A stretch of DNA of 42,470 nucleotides, taken from assembly GCF_016758115.1 (NCBI RefSeq), contig NZ_WIVG01000010.1:1-42470 (forward strand), in the 5' to 3' direction. Shown in pieces: positions 1-8,298 of this stretch; the first letter of the stretch is position 1; each line of letters opens with the position of its first letter. This DNA comes from Lactococcus garvieae. GTDB taxonomy: Bacteria; Bacillota; Bacilli; Lactobacillales; Streptococcaceae. The notes below the pieces were generated by a model. The model was given only the letters and a program-made list of their open reading frames with translations. It did no database searches and was not told the origin of the DNA. Both the position numbers and the translations under genes were made by a program.

Positions 1-273
1 TAGATTTTAATCTACCACCACAGATTATACAGAACCAAAATATACTGCTATTTTTTGTAGAAAAGCTATAGAAATTCAGGAGCTATAATATTTTTCGGGG
101 GAAGCAACTCCACTGAATGTCATAGTACTCAAATAAAACTAAAAAAGCTGCCTAACGACAACTTTTTACTGTTTACTGTAACTCTATTTTAGTGCTGGCC
201 ACTACAGAATTGATAGATGTAGCAAAATGAATTTTTTTGTTTTTTTCAATAGCTCCCAAAACTCAGGTGTTTT
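1..273. other. AT-rich flank, no gene recognised
   Basis: AT-rich stretch downstream of the minus-strand DUF1831 gene. It contains several short open runs on the minus strand with stops between them, but no open frame with a ribosome binding site. It could be degraded sequence. I see no tRNA, terminator or insertion-sequence end that I can support. Confidence 0.4.
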
Positions 274-618
274 TTATACTTCAGTCTTTATGAAAATATC
301 ACGATCAACGAAAACATCCATTTGGAAGTAAAATTTGTCTTGGATGATTTTATTAGCATTTTTGAAAATATTAACATTGCGTAAGCCTGATTTATCAGTG
401 ACTGACATTTTAAATCCAGTCAAATCGGGGTTGATGATGATTTTTAGGAGGAAACCTTGTCCTGAATTTGGAACTTCCTCAAGTATACGTTTGAATTCAA
501 AATTTCCAACATTGTTTTGAACGAAGGTTGTATCTTTGAGGGTGAATTTTTTAACGTTGGGTGACAACTTGTAGCTGTATTTGCAGTCTTCAAGAAGTTT
601 TTCAGTAATAAAAGCCAT
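274..618 (-). CDS. DUF1831 family protein
   Basis: A 114-residue soluble protein that resembles the DUF1831 family of Lactobacillales. Members are often found directly after a cysteine desulfurase gene, as here: its ATG lies 2 bases after the stop of the upstream desulfurase, so the two are almost certainly co-transcribed and translationally coupled. No signal peptide, membrane segment or conserved cysteine is visible, so it is probably cytoplasmic. The biochemical role of the family is not established; a link to sulfur transfer or Fe-S assembly is inferred only from the neighbour. Length is about full size for the family. Confidence 0.8.
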   Translation of the reverse strand: MAFITEKLLEDCKYSYKLSPNVKKFTLKDTTFVQNNVGNFEFKRILEEVPNSGQGFLLKIIINPDLTGFKMSVTDKSGLRNVNIFKNANKIIQDKFYFQMDVFVDRDIFIKTEV

Positions 619-620
619 AA

Positions 621-1739
621 TTATAATGCCCTTTCTTTTAATAGTTTAACAAAAGCGTGAACTTCATCTTCGGTATTGAGTTCTGAAAAGGAAACACGGA
701 TATTTTCCTTCAGCAGAGGTGATTGACTTCCATACACCGCTTCAAGAACATGTGAGGGCTCTACTGTTCCCGCAGTACATGCTGACCCCGTTGAAATGGC
801 TACTCCTGATAAATCAAGTTTTGTCAAAAGCAAATCATGGTTTTGTCCTGGAAAGCCAAGATTGACAACATGAGGCATGGAGGGACCGAACTCATGGGTA
901 TAATAATCTACATTTGCGAGGTCTTGAAGCAGCAGAGATTTTAGTTTTTCGACATGTAAATAGTTACTGTTCATGTTCTCGGTAGCGATTTGTAAAGCCT
1001 TAGCCATGCCTATGAGAGAATGAAGATTTTCTGTACCTGCACGACGTTTTTCTTCCTGCTCACCACCATGAATGATACTGTCAAACTTTAGTTTAGGGCG
1101 GTGATAGAGAAAGCCGACACCCTTAGGGCCATGAAATTTGTGACCACTGGCTGAGAGAAAATCTATTTTCAAATCTTCAGGATATACGGGGATTTTTCCC
1201 ATAGCTTGCACTGCATCAACATGAAAGACTGCTTGATGATTTTCTAAAAGTTGCCCGACTTCCTTAATAGGAAGCAGTTGCCCGGTTTCATTGTTGGCCA
1301 TCATCATAGATACCAGAAGAGTATCTTCACGAAGTAGATCTTTAATCAAATGCGCAGGAAAAGAACCGTCATTTTGTGGGTGGACGAAGGTAACATCAAA
1401 GCCATGACGGCTTTTTAAGTAGTTAAGTGCATTAAGTACAGAAGGATGTTCTATCGCTGTAGTAATGATATGGTTCCCTTTTTGGCGATTAGCTAAAGCG
1501 TAACCGATCAAGGCAGTCGAATTTGATTCGCTTCCACCAGAGGTGAATGTGATAGTGCCAGGTGATACGTGTAGTGCCTGGGCTATCGTTTCACGTGCTT
1601 GCCGCACGATTTGACTTGCTTGCCGCCCAAAACTATGTGTACTAGAAGGGTTGCCAAAGTTATGTAGGAGAACATCGGTCATGGCTTCAACAACTTCAGG
1701 CAGTAGAGGAGTTGTTGCCGCATTATCTAGGTATATGAT
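621..1739 (-). CDS. Cysteine desulfurase (NifS/IscS-like), non-canonical start
   Basis: PLP-dependent cysteine desulfurase that removes sulfur from cysteine for Fe-S cluster and thio-cofactor synthesis. The PLP lysine is in SASGHKFHGPKG and the catalytic cysteine in STGSACTAGTVEPSHVL near the C terminus. The first ATG in this frame (1682) would cut off the highly conserved N terminus. Upstream of it the frame stays open and reads IIYLDNAATTPLLPEVVEA, the family signature. Between the in-frame stop (1769-1767) and 1682 there is no ATG, GTG or TTG. A good Shine-Dalgarno AGAGAGGA lies 7 bases before an ATC codon at 1739-1737, followed by ATA. I therefore place the start at this ATC (or ATA), giving about 372 residues. 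A sequencing error is the alternative. DUF1831 follows in the same operon. Confidence 0.85.
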   Translation of the reverse strand: MIYLDNAATTPLLPEVVEAMTDVLLHNFGNPSSTHSFGRQASQIVRQARETIAQALHVSPGTITFTSGGSESNSTALIGYALANRQKGNHIITTAIEHPSVLNALNYLKSRHGFDVTFVHPQNDGSFPAHLIKDLLREDTLLVSMMMANNETGQLLPIKEVGQLLENHQAVFHVDAVQAMGKIPVYPEDLKIDFLSASGHKFHGPKGVGFLYHRPKLKFDSIIHGGEQEEKRRAGTENLHSLIGMAKALQIATENMNSNYLHVEKLKSLLLQDLANVDYYTHEFGPSMPHVVNLGFPGQNHDLLLTKLDLSGVAISTGSACTAGTVEPSHVLEAVYGSQSPLLKENIRVSFSELNTEDEVHAFVKLLKERAL

Positions 1740-1790
1740 TGAGATTTCCTCTCTTTCCGTCTTATTCTAAACCGTTATTAAAAAAAGTTT

Positions 1791-1940
1791 TTAGAGATTT
1801 TGAATTTCTTCTAAAATCTGGAGTTTTGGCAAAATCTGCCCTTTTTTTAATTTAAACTTCGCAATAACCTGTTGAAAGTAGAATACCAATTGGACTTCTT
1901 GCTCTACCACGAAGCCATGGATGTGGGAGCTATTTTTAGT
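1791..1940 (-). pseudogene. Possible decayed gene fragment
   Basis: An open 49-codon run on the minus strand with protein-like composition (ends ...KLKKGQILPKLQILEEIQNL then stop) but no start codon or ribosome binding site. Adjacent frames upstream (about 1940-2040) also carry protein-like stretches such as TLDWIELKIAPTS, interrupted by stops, so the pieces could be joined by two or three frameshifts. I do not recognise the family. It may be a dead gene that once preceded the cysteine desulfurase. An extended -10 (TGGTAAGAT, near 2058-2066, minus strand) could drive transcription into it and the desulfurase. Confidence 0.3.
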
Positions 1941-2168
1941 TCAATCCAGTCTAATGTTTTTTTACATCAGTACTGAATGATTTCAGAAGTTCCTTCTAAT
2001 GCTACTTAGGGGTTATTTTCCTTGTTTATGGAAATCATAAGTTTCCATTACTTCTATCTTACCATGTTTTACGTTTTTTTTCTGTAATTCAAACACTTTA
2101 CATGAAAACTTCATAGAAAATGAATAAAATTTCATTGGATGTGAAAATTTCGTTCAGAAATCATTAGT

Positions 2169-2199
2169 TCTTTCAAAAGGCAAATGTTATTATAGAACA
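2169..2199 (+). promoter_or_regulatory. Likely promoter of the yitT-like gene
   Basis: An extended -10 element, TG-T-TATTAT, lies just upstream of the gene with only a weak -35 (TTAGTT, 18 bases upstream). A strong ribosome binding site (AAAGGGGG) follows. Confidence 0.45.
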
Positions 2200-2211
2200 A
2201 AGGGGGAATTT

Positions 2212-2895
2212 ATGTCAGTTATTGGTGTGAAGATAGATAAACAGTTTATCAAGGATTTGATTGTTCTTATTATTGGAGTAGGGTTTTATATTTTATCGGT
2301 GAGGCTTTTTGTAATACCTAACTATTTAGCTAGTAATGGTATTGCCGGTTTTTCGGTATTTGTCGACTTTGTTTTTGGAATAAACCCTGCGTTGACTTTT
2401 TTTGTTGTTAATATCCCCTTGTTTCTCTTTGGTTGGAAACTTCTAAGTCGGCGGGAATTGCTTCTTAGTATCCCAGGCGCTGCGGCTATGAGTTTATGGA
2501 TGCTGATTTATGAAGCCATGGGAATTGATGGTTTCCAATTCAGTCAAATTATCTTTGCTGGAATATCGGATGGTATTTTGTCAGGCATAGGAGCAGGACT
2601 GGTCGTTGTTTCCGAAGGAACTTTTGGAGGGTCTATACTTCTGAGTCGTATCATGGAAGACCGCTGGGAATTCACCATTGATCGTGTGCTCTTCGGTATT
2701 GATGTAGTCGTCATGGGTCTCTCTTTGATAACTTACTTGGCCTTTCCTAATTTTGCCGTTACTCTACTTTCTTGTTATATCTTTAGTAAGGTGACACGTT
2801 TTATTGGGAGAAAAGACTATCGTGACAAAGTTTTAGATAAACTGTATTTTAATATGTTTAGACGTGAGAGAAGTAAAGAAGAAAGAGATTTATAA
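2212..2895 (+). CDS. YitT/YczE-type membrane protein
   Basis: Polytopic membrane protein of 227 residues with about five to six hydrophobic segments and the YitT-like start (LFVIPNYLASNGIAGFSVFV; glycine-rich GTFGGSILLSRI near residue 140). Typical YitT proteins run to about 280 residues and end in a cytoplasmic DUF2179 domain. This one stops after a basic tail (FRRERSKEERDL), so it is a short form lacking that domain. It starts behind a strong AAAGGGGG ribosome binding site and stands alone, ending at a bidirectional terminator. Substrate unknown. Confidence 0.75.
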   Translation: MSVIGVKIDKQFIKDLIVLIIGVGFYILSVRLFVIPNYLASNGIAGFSVFVDFVFGINPALTFFVVNIPLFLFGWKLLSRRELLLSIPGAAAMSLWMLIYEAMGIDGFQFSQIIFAGISDGILSGIGAGLVVVSEGTFGGSILLSRIMEDRWEFTIDRVLFGIDVVVMGLSLITYLAFPNFAVTLLSCYIFSKVTRFIGRKDYRDKVLDKLYFNMFRRERSKEERDL

Positions 2896-2968
2896 ACACA
2901 TTGAGTAATGGAGGAGCTGATTCTGCTGAAAAGAGTTGGGGATGAAAATATTGATTTTCAGGCAAAAT

Positions 2969-3022
2969 CAAAAATAAAAACGCTTAATCTGCTCAGCATG
3001 TGATTAAACGTTTTTATTTTTG
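2969..3022. terminator. Bidirectional terminator
   Basis: Nearly perfect 21-bp stem with A-rich and T-rich flanks (left arm 2969-2989, right arm 3002-3022, 12-base loop, one mismatch). It sits between the plus-strand YitT-like gene and the minus-strand PTS/ManO transcript and can serve both. Confidence 0.85.
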
Positions 3023-3059
3023 AAACTTTTGTCCCAGCTTCTCTTAAAGCGCAACCTTT

Positions 3060-3440
3060 TTACTTCTTTTTGCGGCGAAAAAGGCTGAAGAATTTATCGA
3101 ATAATCCTTTCTGACGAACTACTTTTTCATTTCCGATATACTGACGAATGTATTTAAGGATAGTACCAGAATCTTTTGAGGCAAAGCGCACACGTTGTTC
3201 ATTACGGAAGACGATGATAAACTGACGTCCAATTTTAACTTTTCCCTTTCGGGAAACGGAAACATCGCCTTCTACACGTGCGATAGAAGCCCAGGGGAAT
3301 TGCATGTTTTTTTCGACATTTGAATCATTGAAAAATTCAAAAGCCCTATCTCCAATCATAATTTTACCGTATTCAGCAAAACCTAAGTAAGCGATAGCTG
3401 ATGTGGTAAAGTCTACCTTGGTATTAAGTGATTGTGCCAA
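3060..3440 (-). CDS. manO: DUF956 family protein ManO
   Basis: A 126-residue DUF956 protein, as encoded directly downstream of the mannose PTS genes in lactococci and streptococci, where it is called ManO. No membrane segment; the C terminus is strongly basic (FFSLFRRKKK). It follows the IID gene after a 105-base gap that contains a terminator-like hairpin, so its expression is probably lower than that of the PTS proteins. A regulatory or accessory role for the transporter is assumed from context; biochemistry is not established. Confidence 0.85.
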   Translation of the reverse strand: MAQSLNTKVDFTTSAIAYLGFAEYGKIMIGDRAFEFFNDSNVEKNMQFPWASIARVEGDVSVSRKGKVKIGRQFIIVFRNEQRVRFASKDSGTILKYIRQYIGNEKVVRQKGLFDKFFSLFRRKKK

Positions 3441-3494
3441 TTTTTAGTGCTCCTAACGATAGTAATATCTTTATTATAACAAAAATAATCTCAT

Positions 3495-3525
3495 TAAAAA
3501 ATCGCCGTTAAAACACGACGATTTT
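3495..3525 (-). terminator. Intercistronic terminator between IID and ManO
   Basis: On the minus strand a stem AAATCGTCG / CGGCGATTT with 8-base loop is followed by a T run. It probably ends most PTS transcripts, with read-through into manO. Confidence 0.7.
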
Positions 3526-3545
3526 GTTCTTGTTTTACAATCTTA

Positions 3546-4643
3546 TTAAGCAAGACCTGCAACGTGAAGGATGATACCAAGAACGAACATACCCATGATA
3601 ATGAACAATGGAGCATTTTTGTTTTTCCATTTACGCAAGATCCAAAGAACAAGGAAAGTCAAGAGTAATGCGATAAATCCAGGAATTAATGAATTGAACA
3701 CGTCTTGAAGTGATTGTGTTTGTTCTGGGCTCAAGCCAAGGCCAGATGATACTTGATTTAAGATATGGCTCAATGTAGAACCATCAATCGCGTTAAGTTG
3801 ATCCACAGTTACATAATGTGCAAAACCGTCTTGACCCGCAACACCGTTACCTACAACGTTACCTGCTTGATCAAGCCAATCGAATTTAGCAACTCCCTCA
3901 GGAGTGGTACCAGTTTGAGCACCTTGAACCACAACTTTGCCTGCCTTATCTAGCCATTCACCAACATATGCACCGTCTGCTAAAGGTTTAGAAGGAAGCA
4001 TTGCGTTAGGACCAGTAAAGCTGATGTTAACCCAACGTTGGATCAATACACCAAGGATGAACATACCAAGGATAGATGCACCTTTAGTAATTTGTTGAAG
4101 CATTCCTCCACCGAGGTCGCTTGTAATTGCAGTACCTTGTTTGTAACCAAACTCTTGTGTATACCACAAGAAAGCGATACGGATTGCATTCCAAACAACG
4201 AAGAAGAAGATTGGAGCGATAATAGAACCACCAGTTGCAAGTGAGGCAGCGATGGCACCAACGATAGGACGTACTGTGAACCAGAAGACAGGGTCACCGA
4301 TACCAGCAAGAGGTCCCATCATACCGACTTTCACCCCTTGAATAGCAGCTTCGTCGATTTCGACACCGTTTGCGATTTCTTCTTCAAGGGCCAATGTAAC
4401 ACCAACGATAGGTGCGGCTACATATGGGTGAGTATTGAAGAACTCCATGTGGCGTTTCAAAGCTTCTTTAGCTTCTTCAGAACCTGGTTTGTAGAACTGC
4501 TTCAATGCTGGAATGATTGAGTAGAGGAAACCAAGGTTTTGCATACGTTCGTAGTTCCAAGAACCTTGAAGGAACATTGAACGGAACATAACGCTTAAAC
4601 GAGTGTTTTTAGAAAGGCTAAACTTTTTATTTGTATTTTCCAT
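3546..4643 (-). CDS. ptnD: Mannose/glucose PTS component IID with enlarged extracellular loop
   Basis: Membrane component IID of the mannose-family PTS, which with IIC moves glucose, mannose and related sugars. Residues 1-200 carry the usual cytoplasmic N-terminal part and GPLAGIGDPVFWF signature; the C terminus has the final membrane helices (about 320-362). The protein has 365 residues against about 300-310 for common homologues. The extra length lies at about 205-300, where two similar units occur: GEWLDKAGKVVVQ (228-240) and FDWLDQAGNVVGN (254-266). This region corresponds to the variable loop of IID reported to influence sensitivity to class II bacteriocins that use this PTS as receptor. 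Start is an ATG 22 bases after the IIC stop. Confidence 0.92.
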   Translation of the reverse strand: MENTNKKFSLSKNTRLSVMFRSMFLQGSWNYERMQNLGFLYSIIPALKQFYKPGSEEAKEALKRHMEFFNTHPYVAAPIVGVTLALEEEIANGVEIDEAAIQGVKVGMMGPLAGIGDPVFWFTVRPIVGAIAASLATGGSIIAPIFFFVVWNAIRIAFLWYTQEFGYKQGTAITSDLGGGMLQQITKGASILGMFILGVLIQRWVNISFTGPNAMLPSKPLADGAYVGEWLDKAGKVVVQGAQTGTTPEGVAKFDWLDQAGNVVGNGVAGQDGFAHYVTVDQLNAIDGSTLSHILNQVSSGLGLSPEQTQSLQDVFNSLIPGFIALLLTFLVLWILRKWKNKNAPLFIIMGMFVLGIILHVAGLA

Positions 4644-4665
4644 TTTTATAAAATCTCCTTCCTAA

Positions 4666-5469
4666 TTAGTAATCATTGAGAATATCGCCGATTGGGTCAC
4701 CACTTGAAGCAGCAGTTCCACCGTTACCAGCGTTATTAGAAAGATTGAGGTAGATAAGAGCGATAACAACACCAAGGATACCCATACCAATCAAAGTGAT
4801 TGCAGAAAGTGGTGCGAGTACAAATCCGAGGAAGAAGAATGGCCAAAGCTCTTTAGTTGCCATGAGGTTGATAACCATCGCATAACCGACAACAACAACC
4901 ATACCACCACCAACAGCAAGACCTTTAGATACCCAATCAGGAATTGAGTTCAAGGCAGCAGTTACTGTTTCAGCAGGGATAGCAAGGATGATTGCAGCAG
5001 GGATAGCAATACGCAAACCTTGAAGAAGGAGTGCGAACATGTGCCAACCAGCGACACCTGAGTAAGAACCTTTTTCAGCAGCAGCATCCGCTAAGTGAAC
5101 GATACCAACTGAGAGGAAACGAACCAAAGTAGTAAGTACGAGACCAGCAGTTGCCAAGAGGATAGCGGCAGGTACGATAACACCAGTGATGTGTGTAAGG
5201 TCGAAGTTACCACCTTGAACCATCAAGATAGCAGAAGCAACAGAAGCGAGTGCAGCATCAGGTGCGACAGCGGCACCAACGTTAGCCCAACCGAGGGCGA
5301 TCATTTGCAATGAACCACCCAAGATAATCCCTGCAGCCATGTGACCAGTAGCGATACCGATCAATGAGCAGGCGATGATTGGTTGGTGAAATTGCCATTG
5401 GTCCAAGATACCTTCGAGTCCAGCTAAGAACGCGAAGATAAGAACTAAAATGATTGAAATAATACTCAT
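4666..5469 (-). CDS. ptnC: Mannose/glucose PTS component IIC
   Basis: Hydrophobic 267-residue IIC protein of the mannose-family PTS, forming the sugar translocation path with IID. The N terminus (MSIISIILVLIFAFLAGLEG), the QPIIACSLIG and GGSLQMIALGWANVGAAVAPD stretches are characteristic of the family. It lies between the IIAB and IID genes with short gaps (30 and 22 bases) and the same strand, so it is part of one operon. Length is normal. Confidence 0.95.
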   Translation of the reverse strand: MSIISIILVLIFAFLAGLEGILDQWQFHQPIIACSLIGIATGHMAAGIILGGSLQMIALGWANVGAAVAPDAALASVASAILMVQGGNFDLTHITGVIVPAAILLATAGLVLTTLVRFLSVGIVHLADAAAEKGSYSGVAGWHMFALLLQGLRIAIPAAIILAIPAETVTAALNSIPDWVSKGLAVGGGMVVVVGYAMVINLMATKELWPFFFLGFVLAPLSAITLIGMGILGVVIALIYLNLSNNAGNGGTAASSGDPIGDILNDY

Positions 5470-5499
5470 TTTATAAATTTCTCCTAATAATATTTAATT

Positions 5500-6489
5500 T
5501 TACTTAACATCTGCTTTGTTAATCAAAGCAAACAAGTCAGATTTAGAATCGTTAGGGACTTTACGAACGTCAAACTGAACGCCGAGATCACGTAACTTTT
5601 CAAAAGCAGCAACATCATCTTTGTTGACAGATAATACTGAGTTAAGCATTGTTTTACCTGTGCTGTGTGCCATAGAACCCACGTTAAGTGTAGTTATAGG
5701 AACTCCACCTTCGATAGCAGCAAGTGCATCTTGAGGAGTTTCAAACAAGAGAAGAGCTTTAGTTTCACCAAAACGTGGATCTTTAGCAACTTCAATCATT
5801 TTCTTGATAGGGACAACGTTGGCTTTAACACCTGGAGGTGCAGCTTGTGTGATGAGTGTTTTACGCATCTCATCTTTGGCTACAGCATCAGAAACAACGA
5901 TGATACGGTTTGCTTTTGAGTCTGGAGTCCAAGCGGTTGCAACTTGACCGTGGAGAAGGCGTGAGTCGATGCGGGCAAGGTTAATTTTAATCTTACCGTC
6001 ACCAATAACAGTACCTTCTGGGATAGCGGCAGCAGATACACCAGCTTCAGCTGGAGCAGCGCTTTCTTCAGCAGGATTAAGCTCTTCTGGCAATGCTTTG
6101 ATGCCAGCTTTCGCTTCCTTAATAATGTTTGCTGCAACTTGTTCAACACCTGCAGAAGCATCCATCATACGTTCTGTATAGGCTTGAATAAGCATTGGCA
6201 AGTTGAGGCCTGTGATGATAGCTACCTTACGCTCTGGGTTTGCACCCATCACTGCACTTGCTTGGTTGAATGGAGAACCGCTCCACAAGTCAGCAAGGAC
6301 AAGGACTTCATCTTCAGCATCAAATGTTGCGATAGCGGCTTCGATCTTGGCACGCAAGTCGTCTGGTCCTTCGTTAGGCATGAAAGTGACAGCTTGTACT
6401 TTCTCTTGCTCACCGAAGATCATTGAACCAGATTGCTTGATGCCTGCGGCGAATTCACCGTGGCTCGCAATAACAATTCCGATACTCAA
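5500..6489 (-). CDS. ptnAB: Mannose/glucose PTS component IIAB
   Basis: Fused IIA-IIB phosphotransfer protein of 329 residues. The IIA domain (about 1-140) begins [17 protein letters not shown], where His10 takes the phosphate from HPr. An alanine/proline/glutamate linker (about 145-165) leads to IIB, with the phosphorylated histidine in [15 protein letters not shown]. Translation starts at a TTG codon (6489-6487) preceded by a very strong AAAGGAGG. First gene of the PTS operon; its promoter and a cre-like palindrome are immediately upstream. Confidence 0.95.
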   Translation of the reverse strand: MSIGIVIASHGEFAAGIKQSGSMIFGEQEKVQAVTFMPNEGPDDLRAKIEAAIATFDAEDEVLVLADLWSGSPFNQASAVMGANPERKVAIITGLNLPMLIQAYTERMMDASAGVEQVAANIIKEAKAGIKALPEELNPAEESAAPAEAGVSAAAIPEGTVIGDGKIKINLARIDSRLLHGQVATAWTPDSKANRIIVVSDAVAKDEMRKTLITQAAPPGVKANVVPIKKMIEVAKDPRFGETKALLLFETPQDALAAIEGGVPITTLNVGSMAHSTGKTMLNSVLSVNKDDVAAFEKLRDLGVQFDVRKVPNDSKSDLFALINKADVK

Positions 6490-6537
6490 TTGAGTAACCT
6501 CCTTTAAGTTTTTATATAATATAATTATTACTGTCTT

Positions 6538-6566
6538 AGTGTACTATAAACTGAAAACATTTGCAA
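6538..6566 (-). promoter_or_regulatory. Promoter of the mannose PTS operon
   Basis: On the minus strand: -35 TTGCAA, 17-base spacer, -10 TACACT. Transcription would start near 6531, giving a leader of about 40 bases ending in a strong ribosome binding site. Confidence 0.75.
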
Positions 6567-6570
6567 GGAT

Positions 6571-6590
6571 TTATGAAACTGGTTTCATAA
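6571..6590. promoter_or_regulatory. cre-like palindrome upstream of the PTS promoter
   Basis: TTATGAAACTGGTTTCATAA is a 9+2+9 inverted repeat. Read as ATGAAACCAGTTTCAT it fits the cre consensus (WTGNAANCGNWNNCAW) with one mismatch at the central CG. It lies 4 bases upstream of the -35, centred near -49, a position expected for CcpA activation rather than repression. Confidence 0.6.
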
Positions 6591-6739
6591 ATCTGTCATT
6601 TTAATTTAAAAAAATAAAAATAAAAAAACTTATGCAACAAACATAAGCCATATATACATGAAGAAGACATGTTTGACATCACAAAATAGTTAGAAAAAGG
6701 AGTAATTTTATGATAAAATAAGTATCAGAGTTTAATATT

Positions 6740-6943
6740 TTAAGATTTGGTAATCTTTATCGCAGCCGTTGGACAAGCCTTAGCTGCATTTATTATTTTA
6801 TCATCAAAAATATATTTTTCTTCAAGTTTGTCTGAATTATTTAATTTAACGATACCATTATCATGGTAGTCAAAGACATCTGGAGCGTGTAAATAGCAAA
6901 GACCGCATGCAATGCAGTTTTCTGGTATTATGTTTACTTTCAT
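6740..6943 (-). CDS. fer: Ferredoxin, 4Fe-4S
   Basis: Small 67-residue ferredoxin. The cluster ligands are the cysteines of CIACGLC near residue 10 and the cysteine of KACPTAAI near the C terminus, giving a single 4Fe-4S site; the usual extra CxxC after residue 17 is absent. Acidic overall, as expected for an electron carrier. It is divergent from the LysM gene with only 45 bases between starts. No Shine-Dalgarno is visible before the ATG, and an AT-rich TATATT/TATTAT element ends about 10-13 bases before it, so the transcript may be leaderless or nearly so. Confidence 0.88.
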   Translation of the reverse strand: MKVNIIPENCIACGLCYLHAPDVFDYHDNGIVKLNNSDKLEEKYIFDDKIINAAKACPTAAIKITKS

Positions 6944-6988
6944 AAATTGATGATAATATAAAAAGACTAAAAAGGAAAGGAAAAAGAT

Positions 6989-7501
6989 GTGGCAGAAAAA
7001 GAACCATGGGACAAAGAAATCTATAAAGCCATGCGTGAGGACTCTGAGAGGAGACGTTCAGGTGGGAAGGGGAAGAAACAAGGCAGTAATAAGTCGTTAA
7101 CTTCGCGTGCTTTGACCTTTACCGTGGTTACAATGTTCTTATTGGTTGGCTTTATGATTGCCTTTATTCTTTGGAATAATCAAACGCAACAAAGTGGAGG
7201 CTTTGCTCAGGAAACGTCAGAAAATAAAGTGGAGCAAAATGGCGAACAGCAAGCAGAGCAAAATACTGGAGAAGTTAAGCCAGAAGAAAGTACAACTGTT
7301 CCATCAGAAACGACAGAAGATTCTTCAGCTGAAGAAGGAGCAACCTATACGATTGTAGCTGGAGATGATCCAAGTAAGATAGCTGCTAAAACTGGGGTGG
7401 ATTGGTCCGTTATCGCGCGTCTCAACAATATCTCGGCAACAGGATATAATGCAGATGGTTCGGCAATATCACCTGGGCAAGTATTGAAACTGAGAGAATG
7501 A
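6989..7501 (+). CDS. LysM-domain membrane protein (SAG1386/EF1546 type)
   Basis: A 170-residue protein: basic cytoplasmic N terminus (1-35), one membrane helix (about 39-62, TVVTMFLLVGFMIAFILW), a Glu/Gln/Ser/Thr-rich linker (65-117) and a C-terminal LysM domain (about 119-168, YTIVAGDDPSKIAAKTG...). LysM binds peptidoglycan, so it is a surface protein anchored in the membrane. It starts at GTG with AAAGGAAAGG upstream and lies 32 bases before cmk, an arrangement usual in lactococci and streptococci, so the two share a transcript. Precise function unknown. Confidence 0.85.
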   Translation: MAEKEPWDKEIYKAMREDSERRRSGGKGKKQGSNKSLTSRALTFTVVTMFLLVGFMIAFILWNNQTQQSGGFAQETSENKVEQNGEQQAEQNTGEVKPEESTTVPSETTEDSSAEEGATYTIVAGDDPSKIAAKTGVDWSVIARLNNISATGYNADGSAISPGQVLKLRE

Positions 7502-7533
7502 TGAAGTATTGAAAGTAAGAATAGGAAAGAAAC

Positions 7534-8196
7534 ATGATAAAGTTACAAATTGCTGTTGATGGTCCCGCATCAAGTGGGAAATCAACCGTTGCAAAAATCG
7601 TTGCCCAGAATCTAGGGATTATCTATCTGGATACAGGAGCCATGTATCGTGCTGCGACATTAGTTGCCCTCCAAAATAAAACAGAGGATCCACAAAAAAT
7701 TATTGATATCATTAAGAAAAAGCCAATTTTTTTCAAAAATACAGCAGACGGTCAGCTTGTGTTTTTGGGGACGGAGGATATCACTAAAATTATTCGCACA
7801 AATGAAGTAACACAAAATGTTTCGAAAATTTCCGCTCTAAGTGCTGTGCGAGAGTTTTTGGTTGCAGAGCAGCAGCGTATTGCGAGCGAGGGAGGAATCA
7901 TTATGGATGGCCGTGACATCGGTACAGTTGTTCTCCCACATGCGGATTTGAAAATTTTCCTTGTGGCTTCAGTGGAAGAGCGAGCAGCGCGTCGCTACAA
8001 AGAAAACTTGGAGAAAAATATTCCTACGGATTTGGAAGAACTCAAACGGGAGATTGTAGCGCGTGATTACAAGGACAGTACGCGTGCTGTGTCACCTTTA
8101 AAACAAGCAGATGATGCGATTTTGTTGGACAGTACCGGTAAAACAATCGCCCAAGTTGCAGATTTTATTGAAGAAAAAGCCCGTGAGCTTTTGTAA
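7534..8196 (+). CDS. cmk: Cytidylate kinase
   Basis: Phosphorylates CMP and dCMP with ATP in pyrimidine salvage. The P-loop is [13 protein letters not shown] (residues 9-21), followed by LDTGAMYRA, the GRDIGTVV substrate motif and the arginine-rich RRYKE lid. 220 residues, normal length. Co-transcribed with the upstream LysM gene and ended by a strong terminator; the infC gene that often follows in relatives is not here. Confidence 0.96.
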   Translation: MIKLQIAVDGPASSGKSTVAKIVAQNLGIIYLDTGAMYRAATLVALQNKTEDPQKIIDIIKKKPIFFKNTADGQLVFLGTEDITKIIRTNEVTQNVSKISALSAVREFLVAEQQRIASEGGIIMDGRDIGTVVLPHADLKIFLVASVEERAARRYKENLEKNIPTDLEELKREIVARDYKDSTRAVSPLKQADDAILLDSTGKTIAQVADFIEEKARELL

Positions 8197-8229
8197 TCTG
8201 CTGCATTTGAAAAATTTGTCTAAAAGATA

Positions 8230-8298
8230 AAAGCTGTAAAATCGTTCAAGAAGTGGTTCTTCTTTTCTCTCTTGGTCGATTTTACAGCTTTAGTTTTT
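8230..8298 (+). terminator. Rho-independent terminator after cmk
   Basis: Perfect 15-bp stem AAAGCTGTAAAATCG / CGATTTTACAGCTTT (8230-8244 with 8277-8291) enclosing a pyrimidine-rich loop, followed by AGTTTTTTG. Confidence 0.85.

Noticed and set aside
5880-6493. Several long open frames on both strands inside the PTS IIAB gene
   Set aside because: They are shadows of the alanine-rich IIAB coding sequence; none has initiation signals.
6702-6722. Tiny frame ATG ATA AAA TAA after AAAGGAG near 6695-6722
   Set aside because: Only three codons; the sequence is better read as an AT-rich spacer, possibly with an extended -10 (TG-A-TAAAAT).
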